From assembly GCF_004342285.1 (NCBI RefSeq), contig NZ_SMCV01000009.1:180110-244109 (forward strand): DNA of 64,000 nt, in the 5' to 3' direction. This document shows positions 55,463 to 64,000 of the stretch, one piece after another. A program made the translations under genes and the position numbers. The stretch's first letter is position 1. Each line of letters starts with the position of its first letter. A model generated the notes under the pieces. It was not told the origin of the DNA. It searched no databases and was given only the letters and a program-made list of their open reading frames with translations. This DNA is from Klebsiella sp. BIGb0138 (GTDB lineage Bacteria; Pseudomonadota; Gammaproteobacteria; Enterobacterales; Enterobacteriaceae).

Positions 55463-56491
55463 ATGAGTCAAGACGTCGCGGGAAAGATGTTAAAACCCGA
55501 TTTTGATGTGGAAGTGTCCGGGTTAGTGTATGGTTTTATCTTTCGTGAAGGGAAAACCCCGCAGCAAATAACCTCGCAGCAGGTTTGCGTGCAATATCAT
55601 GAGCTGGACGGCGAAAACGACTTTGTCTGGCTGCATCTCAACCTGAACCACGCCACCGCAGAGAAGTGGCTGCTGAACCATTTCCCCGTTGCCGATTTTT
55701 TCTTTGAAGAGATTCGTGATGGTTCACATACCACCCGTATCGAACGGCAGGGCGATAATCTGTTTGCCGTCCTGAATGACGTCCTGTTCCACCCTAAAGA
55801 GACCACCGCAGAAACCTCGACGCTGTGGCTGTATTGCAGCCAGAAGCTGGTGGTGACGGCGCGTTATAAGCCGCTACGCTTTATTGAATGGATGCTGCCG
55901 CGGCTGGCCGGGTTAAAGATGAACTCTTCTACCGAACTGATGGCCTTCCTGCTTGAAGAGCAGGAGGAGGTGCTGGAGCAGGTGGTGCGGCAGGCCAGCC
56001 GGCACGTCGATGCGATTGAAGAGCGTTTGCTCAGCAACCACGTGCAGCGAAACCGCGCCGACCTCGCGCGCCTGCGGCGTATGCTGCTGCGCTTTCAGCG
56101 CCTGCTGGCCCCGGAGCCTGCGGCGATGTTTCGTTTGTTGAATCGACCTCCGGCGTGGATCGATCGTTCGGTAGTCCAGGAGTTCCGCCAGTTCACCGAG
56201 GAGTTTACGGTGGTGCTCAACGATCTCTCCGGCTTGATTGAGCGTATCAGCCTGCTTCAGGAAGAGATCAGCGCCCGACAGATGGAACAAAGCAACCGTA
56301 CGCTGTATACCCTGACGGTGATCACCGTGCTGGCGCTGCCGATCAATATCGTCGCCGGGTTCTTTGGCATGAACGTTGGCGGGATCCCGCTTGCCAGCAA
56401 TCATCATGGATTTATTCTGCTGGTGCTGATTGTCGGCGTGTTCACCCTTGGCGCCGGGTATCTGGCTTTTCGCCGCCGGGACGATCTGTAA
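55463..56491 (+). CDS. CorA/ZntB-family divalent-cation transporter
   Basis: 342 residues: a long cytoplasmic N-terminal domain with alpha-helical stalk (about 1-280) and two C-terminal membrane helices (about 283-301 and 315-335). The loop signature GMN (302-304) is in GFFGMNVGGIPL, as in ZntB and CorA. ZntB proteins carry zinc with proton coupling; E. coli ZntB is 327 residues and encoded elsewhere, so this is probably a paralogue. The transported metal is not determined. It is divergent from the Pit-type gene across a 186-base gap. Confidence 0.88.
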   Translation: MSQDVAGKMLKPDFDVEVSGLVYGFIFREGKTPQQITSQQVCVQYHELDGENDFVWLHLNLNHATAEKWLLNHFPVADFFFEEIRDGSHTTRIERQGDNLFAVLNDVLFHPKETTAETSTLWLYCSQKLVVTARYKPLRFIEWMLPRLAGLKMNSSTELMAFLLEEQEEVLEQVVRQASRHVDAIEERLLSNHVQRNRADLARLRRMLLRFQRLLAPEPAAMFRLLNRPPAWIDRSVVQEFRQFTEEFTVVLNDLSGLIERISLLQEEISARQMEQSNRTLYTLTVITVLALPINIVAGFFGMNVGGIPLASNHHGFILLVLIVGVFTLGAGYLAFRRRDDL

Positions 56492-56552
56492 ACGGTGCGC
56501 CAGGCGGCGGTTAGCGTAACCGCCGCGCAGGCTTTTACTGCAGCGCAGGCTT

Positions 56553-57725
56553 TTACTGCAGCGCGCGCAGGGCGGCAATCAATCCGTTGACGCCTTTCTC
56601 CAGCTTCTCGCGGGGACAGCCGGCGTTGAGGCGCACAAATCCAACGCCATCTTCGCCGTAGGTATAGCCCGGCATAATAGCGACCTTCTGCTCCTCGATA
56701 AGCGCTTTTTGCAGGGCGCGATCGTCGACATTCAGCGGGCGCAGATCGATCCAGGCGAGATAGGTGGCCTGCGGCGGTTGCCAGCTAAGCGACGGGAAAG
56801 CCTGATTAAGCGCCTGAGCGATATAGCGCATATTGCCTTCTAAATAGACCCGCAGCGCATCCAGCCACGGAGCGCCTTCGCGATAGGCGGCAATATGGGC
56901 GACCAGCGCCGGTACCGAAGGTGAAGAGAGCCCGTCCCGATTTTTCAGCGCCGTGAGATACCCCTCGCGCGAGGCGGCGTCGTCAATCAGGCCGTAGGCG
57001 CCGGTGAAGGCGGGGATATTAAAGCTTTTCGACGCGGAGGTGAACAGCGCCCACGGGCTGCGGGCGACGGCGCACCAGGGGATGTGCTGATGGTCACCCC
57101 AGACCATATCCATATGAATCTCATCGCTTATCACCTTCACGCCGTGCTGTTCACACAGCCGGGATAGGGTGTCGAGCTCATCGCGGCTCCAGACCTTGCC
57201 GGTTGGATTATGCGGACTGCACAGCAGCATAAGGGTATTGCGCGGATCCGCCAGCGCCCGTTCCAGCTGTGCCATATCGCAGCGCCACTGGTTTTGCTCG
57301 CGGATCAGCGGGACCGCGGCTACCCGGCGTTGATTGCCTTCAATCGTTTTATAAAAGGCATCATAGGCCGGAGTGTGGATCACCACGCCGTCACCGACGT
57401 CTGACCACCGGCGGATCATCTCCGCCACCATATACATCACCGAGGGGCCATAGACGATAGCATCGCGGTCAACAGGAGTATGAAAACGGCTGGCGTACCA
57501 GTGGGCGACGGCACCAAGAAACTCGTCGTTTTTCCAGCGGCTGTAGCCGAATACGCCGTGCGCAAGGCGTTTGCTGAGCGCATCAAGAATGCAGGGCGCG
57601 GTGGCGAAATCCATATCCGAGATAGTGAACGGCAGCAGGTCGGCGGCGCCAAAACGATCGGCCACATAATCCCATTGCGTACACCAGGTTCCGTGGCGAT
57701 CGACCGGCGTTGAAAAATCAAACAT
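56553..57725 (-). CDS. malY: MalY: PLP-dependent cystathionine beta-lyase and maltose-regulon repressor
   Basis: Bifunctional protein of 390 residues from the ATG at 57725 (MFDFSTPVDRHGTWCTQWDY), the E. coli length. Fold type I aminotransferase with PLP Lys in FTSASKSFNIPAFTGA (near 233), plus LCSPHNPTGKVWSRDEL and the C-terminal FVRLNAGCPREKLE. In E. coli it has C-S lyase activity and separately inhibits the activator MalT. Second gene of the malXY operon, controlled by MalI. Confidence 0.96.
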   Translation of the reverse strand: MFDFSTPVDRHGTWCTQWDYVADRFGAADLLPFTISDMDFATAPCILDALSKRLAHGVFGYSRWKNDEFLGAVAHWYASRFHTPVDRDAIVYGPSVMYMVAEMIRRWSDVGDGVVIHTPAYDAFYKTIEGNQRRVAAVPLIREQNQWRCDMAQLERALADPRNTLMLLCSPHNPTGKVWSRDELDTLSRLCEQHGVKVISDEIHMDMVWGDHQHIPWCAVARSPWALFTSASKSFNIPAFTGAYGLIDDAASREGYLTALKNRDGLSSPSVPALVAHIAAYREGAPWLDALRVYLEGNMRYIAQALNQAFPSLSWQPPQATYLAWIDLRPLNVDDRALQKALIEEQKVAIMPGYTYGEDGVGFVRLNAGCPREKLEKGVNGLIAALRALQ

Positions 57726-57775
57726 CTGAACTTCCTTCATCTCATACCCCTCCCGGGCGGGAGGGGAAAGGCGGT

Positions 57776-59368
57776 TTATGCCTGGACGGTATTCATCAGA
57801 ACGGCCATCTCATCTTTCACCGACTGTACCTGCGGCCCAATCACCACCTGCAGGTTGTGCTGATTGAGCTGAACGACGCCGATCGCGCGATTGGCTTTCA
57901 GCGCGGCGGTGTCGACTTTGCTCATGTCGTTAACCGACAGGCGCAGGCGGGTAATGCAGTTATCGAGCGACGTGATGTTGTCCGCGCCGCCCAGCGCAGC
58001 CAGAATCGCCGGCACGTTATAGCCGGATTTCCCGGTGACGCCGGAGACCGCTTTTTCAAAGGCGGCGTTGGTTTCGATATCGCGGCCCGGGGTTTTCAGG
58101 TTAAAGCGGGTAATGGCGAAGCGGAAGATGCCGTAGTAAACCGCAAACCAGATGGCGGCGACCACCGGTACCAGATACCATTTGGTCGACAGGCCGTGGA
58201 GGATCCCGAAAACCACAAAGTCGATGACGTTGCCGTCGGTATTACCGATAGTCACCCCCAGCACCGCCATGATGGTAAAACCGAGGCCGGTCAGCAGGGC
58301 GTGAATGAGGTACAGTACCGGAGCGACGAACAGGAACAGGAATTCCAGCGGTTCAGTGGTGCCGCCAACGACGCAGGCGATCACGCCGGAGATCAGCAGC
58401 CCTTTAATTTTGTGGCGGTTTTCAGGGCGTGCGCAGTGGTACATCGCCAGTGCGGCGCCCGGCAGGCCGCCGAGGAACGCCGGCATTTTCCCCTGCGACA
58501 GGAAGCGGGTCGCGCTTTCAGAGAAGCCGTGGGTTTCCGGGCAGCTGAGCTGGGCCTGGAAGATAGTCAGCGCGCCGCTGACGCTATGCCCGCACACGTC
58601 CATGGTGCCGCCCGCCTCGGTAAAGCGAATCAGCGCCACCAGGATGTGCTGCAGACCGAAAGGCAACAGCAAACGTTCCCCGGTACCGAAAATCATCGGG
58701 CCAAAATTGCCCGCGCTGTTAATCACCTGGCCGAGGGCGTTAATCCCTATGGCGAATACTGGCCACACCAGCGGAATAGCCAGCCCGACGAGGCCGAGGA
58801 CGACGGTGGTGATAATCGGCACAAAACGCGTGCCGCCAAAGAAAGCCAGCGCATCCGGCAGGCGGATATTGTGAAAACGTTCATGCAGCATCCAGATGAT
58901 GATCCCGGCGATGACCGCGCCAAGGATCCCGGTATCGATCGACTGAATCCCGATAACGCTCTGGATATTGTTCGCTTTGAGAATGGCGGCATCGGTCGTC
59001 GGCAAAATGCCTTTTGCCGTCAGCCAGAAGTTAACCGCGAGGTTCATGACCGCATAGCCGACAAAGCCGGCGAAGGCGGCGACGCCTTTGTTTTCACGCG
59101 CCAGGCCCAGCGGAATCGCGATACAGAACATCACCGGCAGGAAGCTGAAGGCGAAAGAGCCGATTTTGCTCATCCACACAAACACCGCCTGCAGCAGGGG
59201 CGTGTTCAGCCACGGCTGCAGAGTGAGGACATCATGGCTACTTAAGGAACTGCCGATCCCTAACATGATCCCGCAGAACGAGAGCAGCGCCACGGGTAAC
59301 ATAAACGTTTTTCCTAACTGCTGGAAAAACTCCCACAAAGTGATTTTGGGTGCTGTTTTTGCCGTCAT
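57776..59368 (-). CDS. malX: PTS maltose/glucose-type EIICB component MalX
   Basis: Sugar-specific PTS permease of 530 residues, the E. coli length. EIIC membrane domain (about 1-400, ten or so helices; includes the GTEPLEF-like VVGGTTEPLEFLFLFVAP), linker, and C-terminal EIIB domain with the phosphorylated Cys471 in SLDNCITRLRLSV. In E. coli it can carry glucose and maltose, but the natural substrate is uncertain. It needs EIIA-Glc from elsewhere. First gene of malXY; operator sites for MalI and a CRP-like site lie upstream. Confidence 0.96.
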   Translation of the reverse strand: MTAKTAPKITLWEFFQQLGKTFMLPVALLSFCGIMLGIGSSLSSHDVLTLQPWLNTPLLQAVFVWMSKIGSFAFSFLPVMFCIAIPLGLARENKGVAAFAGFVGYAVMNLAVNFWLTAKGILPTTDAAILKANNIQSVIGIQSIDTGILGAVIAGIIIWMLHERFHNIRLPDALAFFGGTRFVPIITTVVLGLVGLAIPLVWPVFAIGINALGQVINSAGNFGPMIFGTGERLLLPFGLQHILVALIRFTEAGGTMDVCGHSVSGALTIFQAQLSCPETHGFSESATRFLSQGKMPAFLGGLPGAALAMYHCARPENRHKIKGLLISGVIACVVGGTTEPLEFLFLFVAPVLYLIHALLTGLGFTIMAVLGVTIGNTDGNVIDFVVFGILHGLSTKWYLVPVVAAIWFAVYYGIFRFAITRFNLKTPGRDIETNAAFEKAVSGVTGKSGYNVPAILAALGGADNITSLDNCITRLRLSVNDMSKVDTAALKANRAIGVVQLNQHNLQVVIGPQVQSVKDEMAVLMNTVQA

Positions 59369-59419
59369 TAACGCGAATCCTGATGTGTTGAGTTATGGGT
59401 GAGTGCAACGTCACGGAAA

Positions 59420-59435
59420 GATAAAACGTTTTACC
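59420..59435 (-). promoter_or_regulatory. MalI operator at malXY
   Basis: GATAAAACGTTTTACC matches 15 of 16 positions of the palindrome GATAAAACGTTTTATC. It is 52-67 bases upstream of the malX start codon, suited to repress malXY. Confidence 0.88.
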
Positions 59436-59441
59436 ACTTTT

Positions 59442-59461
59442 TAGTGCGATAAAAATCACAT
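59442..59461 (-). promoter_or_regulatory. CRP-like site at the malX/malI promoters
   Basis: TAGTGCGATAAAAATCACAT fits the CRP consensus TGTGA-N6-TCACA in one half perfectly (TCACA) and in the other partly (GTGCG). It is centred between the two MalI operators. In E. coli both divergent promoters respond to CRP. Confidence 0.65.
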
Positions 59462-59498
59462 AATCAAGCGATGATAACGTTTATAAAGATAACCTATT

Positions 59499-59514
59499 GA
59501 TAAAACGTTTTATC
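59499..59514 (+). promoter_or_regulatory. MalI operator at malI
   Basis: GATAAAACGTTTTATC, a perfect palindrome, 28-43 bases upstream of the malI ATG at 59542. Indicates autoregulation of malI. Confidence 0.92.
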
Positions 59515-59541
59515 GGTCGCCACAGGGAGACGGTTGCAGGT

Positions 59542-60570
59542 ATGGCTATCGCAAAAAAGATCACCATCAACGACGTGGCGCAGGTGGCCGGGGTTTCGGT
59601 CAGCACGGTTTCGCTGGTTCTCAGCGGTAAAGGGCGCATTTCGTCAGCCACCGGCGAGCGCGTCAATCAGGCGATTGAGCAGCTGGGGTTTGTGCGTAAT
59701 CGCCAGGCGGCATCGCTGCGCGGCGGGCAAAGCGGGGTGATCGGCCTGATAGTCAGCGATCTGTCGAAGCCTTTTTATGCTGAGCTTACCGCCGGGCTGA
59801 CGGATGCCCTTGAGTCCGAGGGCAAAATGGTCTTTCTGACCCAGGGCGGGCATCGTGGCGAAAAAATGCTCCAGCGCTTTGACACCCTGGTTGCCCAGGG
59901 GGTTGATGGGGTGATCATCGCGGGCGCTATCGACAAGGGCGGCGAACTGCGCGATCGGGCGGGGGAAGTGGGGATGCCGCTGGTGTTCGCCTCGCGCGCC
60001 AGTTATCTCGATGATATCGACCTTATTCGCCCGGATAATATGCAGGCCGCGCAGATCGTCACCGAGCATCTGATTCGCCGCGGGCATCAGCGCATCGCCT
60101 GGCTGGGGGGGCAAAGTTCTTCGTTGACGCGCGCGGAACGGGTAGGTGGCTACTGCGCCACGCTGCTGAAATATGGCCTGCCGTTTCACAGCGAATGGGT
60201 GGTGGAGTGCGAGTCTAGCCAGAAGCTGGCGGCGGAAGCCATGACCGCGCTGCTGCACAAGAACCCGACGATCACCGCCGTCTTATGCTACAACAACGTG
60301 ATTGCCACCGGGGCATGGTTTGGCCTGATGCGGGCCGGGCGGCAGAGCGGTGAAGACAGCGTGGAAAGCTATTTTGAACAGCGGGTGGCGCTGGCGGCCT
60401 TTGCCGAAGTGCCGGAGAGTGCGCTGGATGATGTCCCGCTTACCTGGGTTACCACCCCGGCGAGAGAGATGGGACAAAGCCTGGCCGAGTGTATCCTGCG
60501 TCGTCTGGAAAAGGGGCCGATGGCCGCGAGAAACCAGATTATGCCCCCGCGGCTGGTCACCCGCAAATAG
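59542..60570 (+). CDS. malI: LacI-family repressor MalI
   Basis: Repressor of malXY and of itself, 342 residues from the ATG at 59542 (MAIAKKITINDVAQVAGVSV), the E. coli length; the upstream ATG at 59497 lies inside the operator and was rejected. Helix-turn-helix at about residues 8-27, hinge near 50, then a sugar-binding-like domain to residue 340 (SGVIGLIVSDLSKPFYAELT, RGHQRIAWLGGQSSSLTRAERVGGYCA). The inducer is unknown. Divergent from malX; its stop codon lies in the hairpin shared with ydgA. Confidence 0.96.
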   Translation: MAIAKKITINDVAQVAGVSVSTVSLVLSGKGRISSATGERVNQAIEQLGFVRNRQAASLRGGQSGVIGLIVSDLSKPFYAELTAGLTDALESEGKMVFLTQGGHRGEKMLQRFDTLVAQGVDGVIIAGAIDKGGELRDRAGEVGMPLVFASRASYLDDIDLIRPDNMQAAQIVTEHLIRRGHQRIAWLGGQSSSLTRAERVGGYCATLLKYGLPFHSEWVVECESSQKLAAEAMTALLHKNPTITAVLCYNNVIATGAWFGLMRAGRQSGEDSVESYFEQRVALAAFAEVPESALDDVPLTWVTTPAREMGQSLAECILRRLEKGPMAARNQIMPPRLVTRK

Positions 60571-60588
60571 CCCCCCGAAAGGGGCTAT
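60567..60588. terminator. Hairpin between convergent malI and ydgA
   Basis: 8-bp stem ATAGCCCC/GGGGCTAT (60567-60574 with 60581-60588), loop CCGAAA, beginning within the malI stop codon and ending 8 bases before the ydgA stop codon. Confidence 0.7.
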
Positions 60589-60596
60589 CGGCAACA

Positions 60597-62156
60597 TTAT
60601 TGTTGTGGCGCGAGCGGAGGAACGACCCCTGCAGGCGCGGCGTCCTGCGGCGCGGCGTCGTCAGGCGCGGCATCCGGGGCTGTCGGCAGCGTCCAGCCAA
60701 ACATGCCGGCAAACTCGTCCAGCGGCATTTTCTGCCCGTTCAGCGTGACCTGGCCGTCGGCATATTGCAGGCTGGAAGTGATGGCATTGTCTTCCATCGT
60801 GGTGATGCGGAACATCTGCCCCATGGCCGCCAGACCTTTCACCTGCTGGTCCGCCAGCTTCGCGGCATCCGCCGGCTGGTAGCCCTCGAGACCGGCAATC
60901 TGGGTCATCAAGGCGGTCGCCATATCAACCGGGATCACCAGTTTGCTATCGAGCGATTTGACGCCGCTGTCCACTTCATCCGCCAGCGTTTTCGGCTCAG
61001 TCGTGGTCAGCGCCGGGTCTTTCAGCAGGATAGACATGTTAAAGGTGCTTTCCCCCCTGGCGTTACGCCAGCTCAGCGGGGCAATGGTCAGAGACGGGTT
61101 ACCTTTCAGCAGAATCGGCAGCGCCTTGAAGAAGGTTTCGCTCAGCGCTTGCTGATACAGCTCGGGATTCTGGGTCAGCTCCGGTTTAGCCATCAGCGCC
61201 TGCGCTTCGGCATGATACTGCTGGCTGAACTGATGCCACGCCTGGCCATCGAGATTAGCCAGTTTCACCGTCAGCTTGCCGCTGCCAATATCCTGGTTCT
61301 GCAGCTTGAGGCTGTTGACGGTATAATCCAGCTGGCTGTTAATCGCTTTGCCATCTTCCGTCAGCGAGGACTGGCCGTCGATGTTCATCCCTTCCAGCAG
61401 GGCCAGCTCTTTACCTTCAATACCGATCGACAGCTTCTCCAGCGAGACCTTCTGCTTGCCGATACGCTCGTCGAAGCGGGTCATTTCGGTTGCGCCGTCG
61501 GTTGTCAGGTTATTGAAGTTCAGCTGCACTTTCTGATTGTATTCGTTGAGCGCGTTAATCTGCCCGCTGTCCGCCTTGCCGCTCAGGCTCACTGTCTTGC
61601 CCCCGGCATCGGCGTTGAGCTGGAACTGACCGCCGCTGAAGGTGATTTTTTCATCGCCTTTGGCGTAGTCCAGCGGTTTCAGGTCGATAGCCGACTGGCT
61701 GTCGCCGCTGTAGGCAATCCGGGTATCGATAACAAACGGCGATTCGCCTTTCGCGATATCAAACAGCGCCTTGCTGGCCTCGTTATTGACCAGCGTGGTT
61801 TTCACTGAGGCCATCGCGGGAACGATATTGCCGGATTTCAGCGCCGCCAGCGGGAAAGGGCCGTGATCGACGACTTCGTCAAGCACCAGACTCTGTCCGG
61901 CGGCAAGCCAGCTGTTCTCTTTACCGGCCACCGGCTTCACCACCAGCTGCAGATGGCTGCTGAACAGGCCGCGCTGATAGTTTTGCCACGCCAGCTCGAC
62001 GCCGGCTTCCGGGGCGCTACTCTGCAGCTGCGTATTCGCCTGCTGCACCACATCGGCGAGGCGATTTTCCAGCTGTTTTCCTGTGTACCAGGCTCCGCCT
62101 GTCCAGACCACGCCCAGAGCCACGATAATTCCTGCTGCGACCAGCGATTTCTTCAT
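60597..62156 (-). CDS. ydgA: DUF945 family protein YdgA
   Basis: Predicted inner-membrane-anchored periplasmic protein of 519 residues (E. coli YdgA 502). One N-terminal anchor helix (MKKSLVAAGIIVALGVVWTG), then a long beta-rich DUF945 domain with repeated short strands. The C-terminus is Ala/Pro/Asp-rich (DAAPDDAAPQDAAPAG), which accounts for the extra length. Function not established. Lies between malI and manA; in E. coli this neighbourhood also includes uid genes and others that are absent here. Confidence 0.9.
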   Translation of the reverse strand: MKKSLVAAGIIVALGVVWTGGAWYTGKQLENRLADVVQQANTQLQSSAPEAGVELAWQNYQRGLFSSHLQLVVKPVAGKENSWLAAGQSLVLDEVVDHGPFPLAALKSGNIVPAMASVKTTLVNNEASKALFDIAKGESPFVIDTRIAYSGDSQSAIDLKPLDYAKGDEKITFSGGQFQLNADAGGKTVSLSGKADSGQINALNEYNQKVQLNFNNLTTDGATEMTRFDERIGKQKVSLEKLSIGIEGKELALLEGMNIDGQSSLTEDGKAINSQLDYTVNSLKLQNQDIGSGKLTVKLANLDGQAWHQFSQQYHAEAQALMAKPELTQNPELYQQALSETFFKALPILLKGNPSLTIAPLSWRNARGESTFNMSILLKDPALTTTEPKTLADEVDSGVKSLDSKLVIPVDMATALMTQIAGLEGYQPADAAKLADQQVKGLAAMGQMFRITTMEDNAITSSLQYADGQVTLNGQKMPLDEFAGMFGWTLPTAPDAAPDDAAPQDAAPAGVVPPLAPQQ

Positions 62157-62176
62157 AGCATTTGTCCATAAATGAA

Positions 62177-62200
62177 ACCAGGCGGAGCAAGCCGCCTGGT
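62177..62200 (-). terminator. Terminator of manA
   Basis: Perfect 9-bp stem ACCAGGCGG/CCGCCTGGT (62177-62185 with 62192-62200), loop AGCAAG, followed on the minus strand by TTCATTT. Lies 54 bases past the manA stop and before ydgA. Confidence 0.7.
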
Positions 62201-62254
62201 CATGTTGTCATGATGAGTGGAAGTCTAGCAACTGCGACTCAAAAGTTCAGTAAC

Positions 62255-63433
62255 TTACTTGAGCTTATTGAACACGCGCGCCAGACGACCGGTCCCGCTG
62301 ACCTGCACCGGCGACTCGTTGCAGGCAATAAAGGCCGATTCGCCCGGTTGCAGAGTCAGGCGCTGCTCGCCTTTACGGATAACGGCATTGCCGTCGACAC
62401 AGAAGATAATGGCCGCGCTATCCTGCGCGAGGGTGGACTCCTGCGCCGACAGATCGTGGAGGGAGAAAGCAAAATCGTCTACCGGGATCGGGAAATCCAG
62501 CTCCGCCTCGTGTTTCTGCGGTTGCGTCAGCAGCTCGCCGGCCGGTTTAGCCACGAACTTCACATTGGCAACCAGTTCCGGAATGTCGATGTATTTCGGC
62601 GTTAGCCCCGCGCGCAGCACGTTATCCGAGTTGGCCATCACTTCCAGCGCCACGCCCTGCAGGTAAGCGTGCGGCGTTTCGGCAAACAGGAACATCGCCT
62701 CGCCTGGGTTCAGCTTCACTACATTCAGCAGCAGAGGAGAGAACAGGCCGCTATCGTCCGGGTAGAATTCGGCGATCAGGCGGATAGTCTGCCACGGTTC
62801 GCCCTGCTGGTTATCCAGCGCCGTTTGCAGCACGCGTAACGCATGGGCTTTTTCTTCGCCCTGCATATTCAGCAGGCCGGCGAACAGCTGGCTTAACCGA
62901 TCGGCGTCCGGTTGGCTCAAAAACTCGCCGATAGCCGGGTGCGCGCTGGCGACCGGCTGCAGCAATGTGGCGATGTCAGCGAACTCGCGGAAAGCGTTCA
63001 TCGCCAGGAACGGCGTCAGGGCAAAAACCAGCTCCGGCTTGTGGTTCGGATCTTTATAGTTGCGCTCGGCGGCAGAGAGGGGAATACCGGCGGCATTCTC
63101 TTTGGCGAAGCCAATCTCCGAGGCCTGCTTGTTCGGGTGAACCTGAATGGACAATGGTTGGGCGGCGCACAGTACTTTAAACAGGAACGGCAGTTCGCCG
63201 AAACGCTGCGCGACCTTGTCGCCGAGCAGGGCGGATTTATCGCTATCAATAACGTCGCGCAGCGATTGCGCTTTGCCGCTGGCGTCGAGAACCTGCGAGC
63301 TGCTCTTCGGATGCGCGCCCATCCACAGCTCTGCCATCGGCAGGTTATCCGGGTTGGCGATCCCATACAGTTCCGTTAAAGCGGTGTGACTTCCCCAGGC
63401 GTAGTTCTGCACTGAGTTAATGAGCTTCTGCAT
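62255..63433 (-). CDS. manA: Mannose-6-phosphate isomerase
   Basis: Type I phosphomannose isomerase interconverting mannose-6-P and fructose-6-P; 392 residues from the ATG at 63433 (MQKLINSVQNYAWGSHTALT), one more than E. coli. The frame stays open 65 codons upstream, but that stretch lies in the divergent promoter region and was rejected. Zinc and substrate residues: CAAQPLSIQVHPNK (near 95-103), PNHKPELVFALTPF (Glu near 134), and the helix-barrel ending PHAYLQGVALEVMANSDNVLRAG (His near 255). Links mannose PTS uptake to glycolysis and GDP-mannose synthesis. Confidence 0.97.
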   Translation of the reverse strand: MQKLINSVQNYAWGSHTALTELYGIANPDNLPMAELWMGAHPKSSSQVLDASGKAQSLRDVIDSDKSALLGDKVAQRFGELPFLFKVLCAAQPLSIQVHPNKQASEIGFAKENAAGIPLSAAERNYKDPNHKPELVFALTPFLAMNAFREFADIATLLQPVASAHPAIGEFLSQPDADRLSQLFAGLLNMQGEEKAHALRVLQTALDNQQGEPWQTIRLIAEFYPDDSGLFSPLLLNVVKLNPGEAMFLFAETPHAYLQGVALEVMANSDNVLRAGLTPKYIDIPELVANVKFVAKPAGELLTQPQKHEAELDFPIPVDDFAFSLHDLSAQESTLAQDSAAIIFCVDGNAVIRKGEQRLTLQPGESAFIACNESPVQVSGTGRLARVFNKLK

Positions 63434-63629
63434 TCTCAATCCCTGTTTCCACTTGTTAGTTATCGCTCTATTAAACCAGCAAATCGCCGGGAAGCAACTG
63501 CTGAAAGAAAAAGTCGTCCTTGTCTCAGTTTTTGTTAAAAATTTGTGTAAAATTGATCGACTCGCTTTTCTACAGGCAAATGGAGCGTCTGCCTGAAATA
63601 TAATCAGCCAAGCAGTAAGTGAGAGCACA
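63434..63629. other. Divergent promoter region manA/fumA
   Basis: 196 bases containing the promoters of manA (minus) and fumA (plus). AGTAAGTGAGAGC precedes the fumA ATG. No operator was identified with confidence. Confidence 0.5.
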
Positions 63630-64000
63630 ATGTCGAATAAACCGTTTGTTTATCAGGATCCTTTTCCCCTTAAAAAGGATGACACCGAGTATTATCTCCT
63701 CAGTCGTGATTACGTCTCTGTCGCCGAATTCGCCGGCCAGGAAGTCCTTAAGGTTGAACCCCAGGCGCTGACCCTTCTGGCACAGCACGCTTTCCACGAC
63801 GCTTCCTTTATGTTGCGCCCGGCGCACCAGCAGCAGGTTGCCGATATCCTCAACGACCCGGAAGCCAGCGAAAACGACAAATACGTCGCGCTGCAGTTTC
63901 TGCGCAACTCGGAAATCGCCGCCAAAGGCATTTTGCCGACCTGCCAGGATACCGGCACCGCCATCATCATGGGCAAAAAAGGCCAGCGCGTGTGGACCGG
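63630..64000 (+). CDS. fumA: Class I fumarase FumA, N-terminal part
   Basis: First 123 codons of the oxygen-sensitive [4Fe-4S] fumarase of the TCA cycle, cut by the right edge (full length about 548). Starts [20 protein letters not shown], close to E. coli FumA/FumB. The first cluster Cys is in [19 protein letters not shown] (near residue 105). Since fumA lies next to manA in E. coli, fumA is more likely than fumB. Divergent from manA. Confidence 0.93.
   Translation, partial: MSNKPFVYQDPFPLKKDDTEYYLLSRDYVSVAEFAGQEVLKVEPQALTLLAQHAFHDASFMLRPAHQQQVADILNDPEASENDKYVALQFLRNSEIAAKGILPTCQDTGTAIIMGKKGQRVWT

Noticed and set aside
57710..59245. 511-codon plus-strand open frame
   Set aside because: It is the antisense of malX and part of malY; composition is rich in His, Asp, Gln and Arg with no domain, as expected for the mirror of a GC-rich membrane-protein gene.
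60489..61808. 439-codon plus-strand open frame
   Set aside because: Antisense of ydgA and the end of malI; no recognisable family and no proper start.
63434..63628. 65-codon N-terminal extension of manA
   Set aside because: It would cover the divergent promoter region; the shorter start matches the known ManA N-terminus.

Overview
The window is chromosomal DNA from a Klebsiella-like member of the Enterobacteriaceae (Klebsiella/Raoultella group; species cannot be fixed without a search). The protein sequences and most of the gene order (mdtK-ribE-cfa-punC-punR-purR-ydhP-sodB-mepH-grxD-rnt-gloA, nemA-nemR-ydhL-ydhF-sodC-ydhKJI-slyA, slyB-anmK-mliC-pdxH-tyrS-pdxY-gstA-dtpA-nth-rsxEGDCBA-ydgK-cnu-blr-ydgJ-add, malY-malX-malI-ydgA-manA-fumA) match, from memory, the E. 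coli K-12 segment around 36-38 min. The DNA is GC-rich, so long antisense shadow ORFs are common. I see no prophage, insertion sequence, CRISPR array, rRNA or tRNA.

This backbone is interrupted by accessory blocks. (1) 0.7-2.3 kb: an F420-reductase-like Rossmann enzyme divergent from a LysR regulator, beside the acid-shock gene asr. (2) 15.0-20.4 kb: a Fur-box-headed iron or heme uptake cluster (ChaN lipoprotein, private TonB, TonB-dependent receptor, YncE-like beta-propeller) inserted between gloA and nemA. (3) 28.1-29.4 kb: a membrane diguanylate cyclase between slyA and slyB. (4) 45.4-46.9 kb: a GH1 6-phospho-beta-glycosidase with a perfect 21-bp inverted repeat containing LacI-type operators, between cnu and blr. 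(5) 49.4-56.5 kb: a region between add and malY with a 32-codon basic peptide gene, an orphan NlpA/MetQ-type lipoprotein, a small lipoprotein overlapping yedF antisense, yedEF, a 67-codon unknown gene, a Pit-type phosphate transporter and a CorA/ZntB-like channel.

Core functions are redox and electrophile defence (sodB, sodC, gloA, nemRA, grxD, gstA, and the Rsx complex that resets SoxR), cofactor synthesis and salvage (ribE, pdxH, pdxY), purine handling (punC/punR, purR, add), envelope functions (cfa, mepH, slyB, mliC, blr, ydhIJK), and carbohydrate entry (malXY/malI, manA, GH1). Recognisable operators include a PurR box, a NemR box, a SlyA box, two MalI operators with a CRP-like site, and a Fur box. 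Many convergent gene pairs are separated by strong hairpin terminators.

Short genes below usual ORF cut-offs were added by reading the sequence: ydgU (partial), ynhF, blr and the 32-codon peptide at 49.8 kb. The least explained parts are the iron cluster, the add-malY insertion with its palindromes, and the 108-bp repeat array in rsxC.
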